Source of the DNA: JBBDIP01 sp040880305
GTDB taxonomy: Bacteria > Bacillota > Sulfobacillia > Fermentithermobacillales > Fermentithermobacillaceae
Reading direction: 5' to 3'
DNA length: 5,978 nucleotides
NCBI GenBank assembly: GCA_040880305.1
Contig: JBBDIP010000018.1
Coordinates: 1 to 5,978, forward strand
Below, piece by piece: positions 5,827-5,978 of the stretch (positions are counted from its first letter, which is position 1; every line of letters begins with the position of its first letter). The notes under the pieces are model-generated. The model was not told the DNA's origin. It worked only from the letters and a program-made list of their open reading frames with translations, and did not search any database. Both the position numbers and the translations under genes were made by a program.

Positions 5827-5893
5827 GGTCAGCCGGCAGCACTCAAACCGCCATCCATTCCGAGCGCTCCGTCAGCACCATGCAATTCGGGCG
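5827..5893. other. Gene-free right end of the transposon
   Basis: No gene is supported. Read on the minus strand, weak relatives of the end repeat may occur at TGCTGACGGAG (from 5878) and near GGCGGTTTGA (from about 5853), roughly 25-30 nt apart, which would suit an array of transposase sites. These matches are poor. Confidence 0.35.
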
Positions 5894-5908
5894 TTTCGCC
5901 GACAGACA
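5894..5908 (-). repeat. Inverted copy of the transposon end repeat
   Basis: Read on the minus strand from 5908, TGTCTGTCGGCGAAA matches the left-end TGATTGTCGGTGAAA in 12 of 15 positions. It is in the inverse orientation, as expected for the right end, and lies 82 nt beyond the terminator. The expected 5-bp target duplication is not seen right next to it. Confidence 0.5.
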
Positions 5909-5978
5909 GCGTGAGCGCCAACACCGCCTGCATGAGGGGCTACAGCGCCATCTACGTGAAGACCAACCGCCTGCTGCC
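5909..5978 (+). other. Right edge, possible partial coding sequence
   Basis: A plus-strand frame with GTG at 5911 or ATG at 5932 stays open to the window end (MRGYSAIYVKTNRLL). It may be the host gene flanking the transposon, but the length is too short and the family is not recognised. In such GC-rich DNA an open frame of this size means little. Confidence 0.2.

Larger units (their letters stand above)
2591..5908 (+). mobile_element. Three-gene Tn7/Tn5053-like transposon (approximate limits)
   Basis: The element consists of a zinc-ribbon/HTH gene, a DD35E transposase and an ExeA/TnsC-type ATPase, all on the plus strand, bounded by repeated sites. TGATTGTCGGTGAAA at 2591-2605 matches the inverted right-hand TGTCTGTCGGCGAAA (5908 to 5894) in 12 of 15 positions. 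No 5-bp direct duplication flanks these two points, so one or both true tips may lie further out, perhaps beyond the window edge. The paired transposase and ATPase resemble TnsB/TnsC, TniA/TniB and MuA/MuB systems. No TnsA, resolvase, Cas gene, CRISPR or cargo gene is visible, so it looks like a minimal insertion-sequence-sized member about 3.3 kb long. Confidence 0.55.

Noticed and set aside
2586..5913. 5-bp target duplication around the larger transposon
   Set aside because: CAGTC before 2591 and GCGTG after 5908 differ, and other TGT/ACA tip candidates that I tried also gave no matching 5-mers.
5636..5914. 92-codon plus-strand frame at the 3' end of the ATPase gene
   Set aside because: It is a shadow of the ATPase frame and runs through the terminator and transposon end.
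2591..5978. CRISPR-associated transposon
   Set aside because: End repeats look similar to CAST ends, but there is no Cas12k or Cascade gene, no CRISPR array and no TnsA or clear TniQ in the window.

Overview
The window looks like an accessory, transposon-rich stretch of a fairly GC-rich bacterial chromosome. Purine-rich ribosome sites (AAAGGAGG, GGGAGGGAGA), two GTG starts and a DDE-transposase plus ExeA-type ATPase pair would fit a GC-rich, perhaps thermophilic, Firmicute or Clostridia-like organism. That is inference only: there is no rRNA or housekeeping gene to place it.

Layout from left to right. Positions 1-189 hold no convincing gene, only a hairpin (139-180) that could end the next transcript. 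On the minus strand, 190-945 encodes a 251-residue DUF5677-like protein. Upstream of it on the same strand is the 3' part of a small unrecognised gene (1008-1254), which probably shared a transcript with it. That small gene appears to be cut near its start by an IS630-family insertion sequence (about 1253-2470). The IS encodes one 383-residue DDE transposase on the minus strand, driven by an outward-to-inward promoter whose -35 box overlaps the terminal inverted repeat. Rejoining the two flanks at the duplicated TA gives CCTAGG, which contains the CTAG preferred by IS630, and restores an open frame.

From about 2591 to about 5908 lies a second, larger element on the plus strand. It has repeated TGTCGGTGA-type sites at its left end and an inverted copy at its right. 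Its three genes are a zinc-ribbon plus helix-turn-helix protein of DUF6431 type (2776-3386, carrying an apparent -1 frameshift), a 460-residue TnsB/TniA-like DD35E transposase with HTH and Mu-type C-terminal barrel (3572-4954), and a 273-residue ExeA/TnsC/TniB-like AAA ATPase (4951-5772). The ATPase overlaps the transposase by 4 nt. A strong intrinsic terminator follows at 5796-5826. By analogy with Tn7/Tn5053/Mu, the DDE protein would cut and join DNA and the ATPase would choose or activate targets. The zinc-ribbon/HTH protein could be a DNA-binding targeting factor comparable in role, not in proven homology, to TniQ.

The most unusual signal is a 24-nt sequence with a perfect 7-bp hairpin. 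It occurs once inside the transposase gene (4641-4664) and once, exactly inverted, inside the ATPase gene (5206-5229). Both copies are in frame and fall where the proteins seem to carry about six extra residues. This resembles a tiny palindromic element that inserts into coding sequence.
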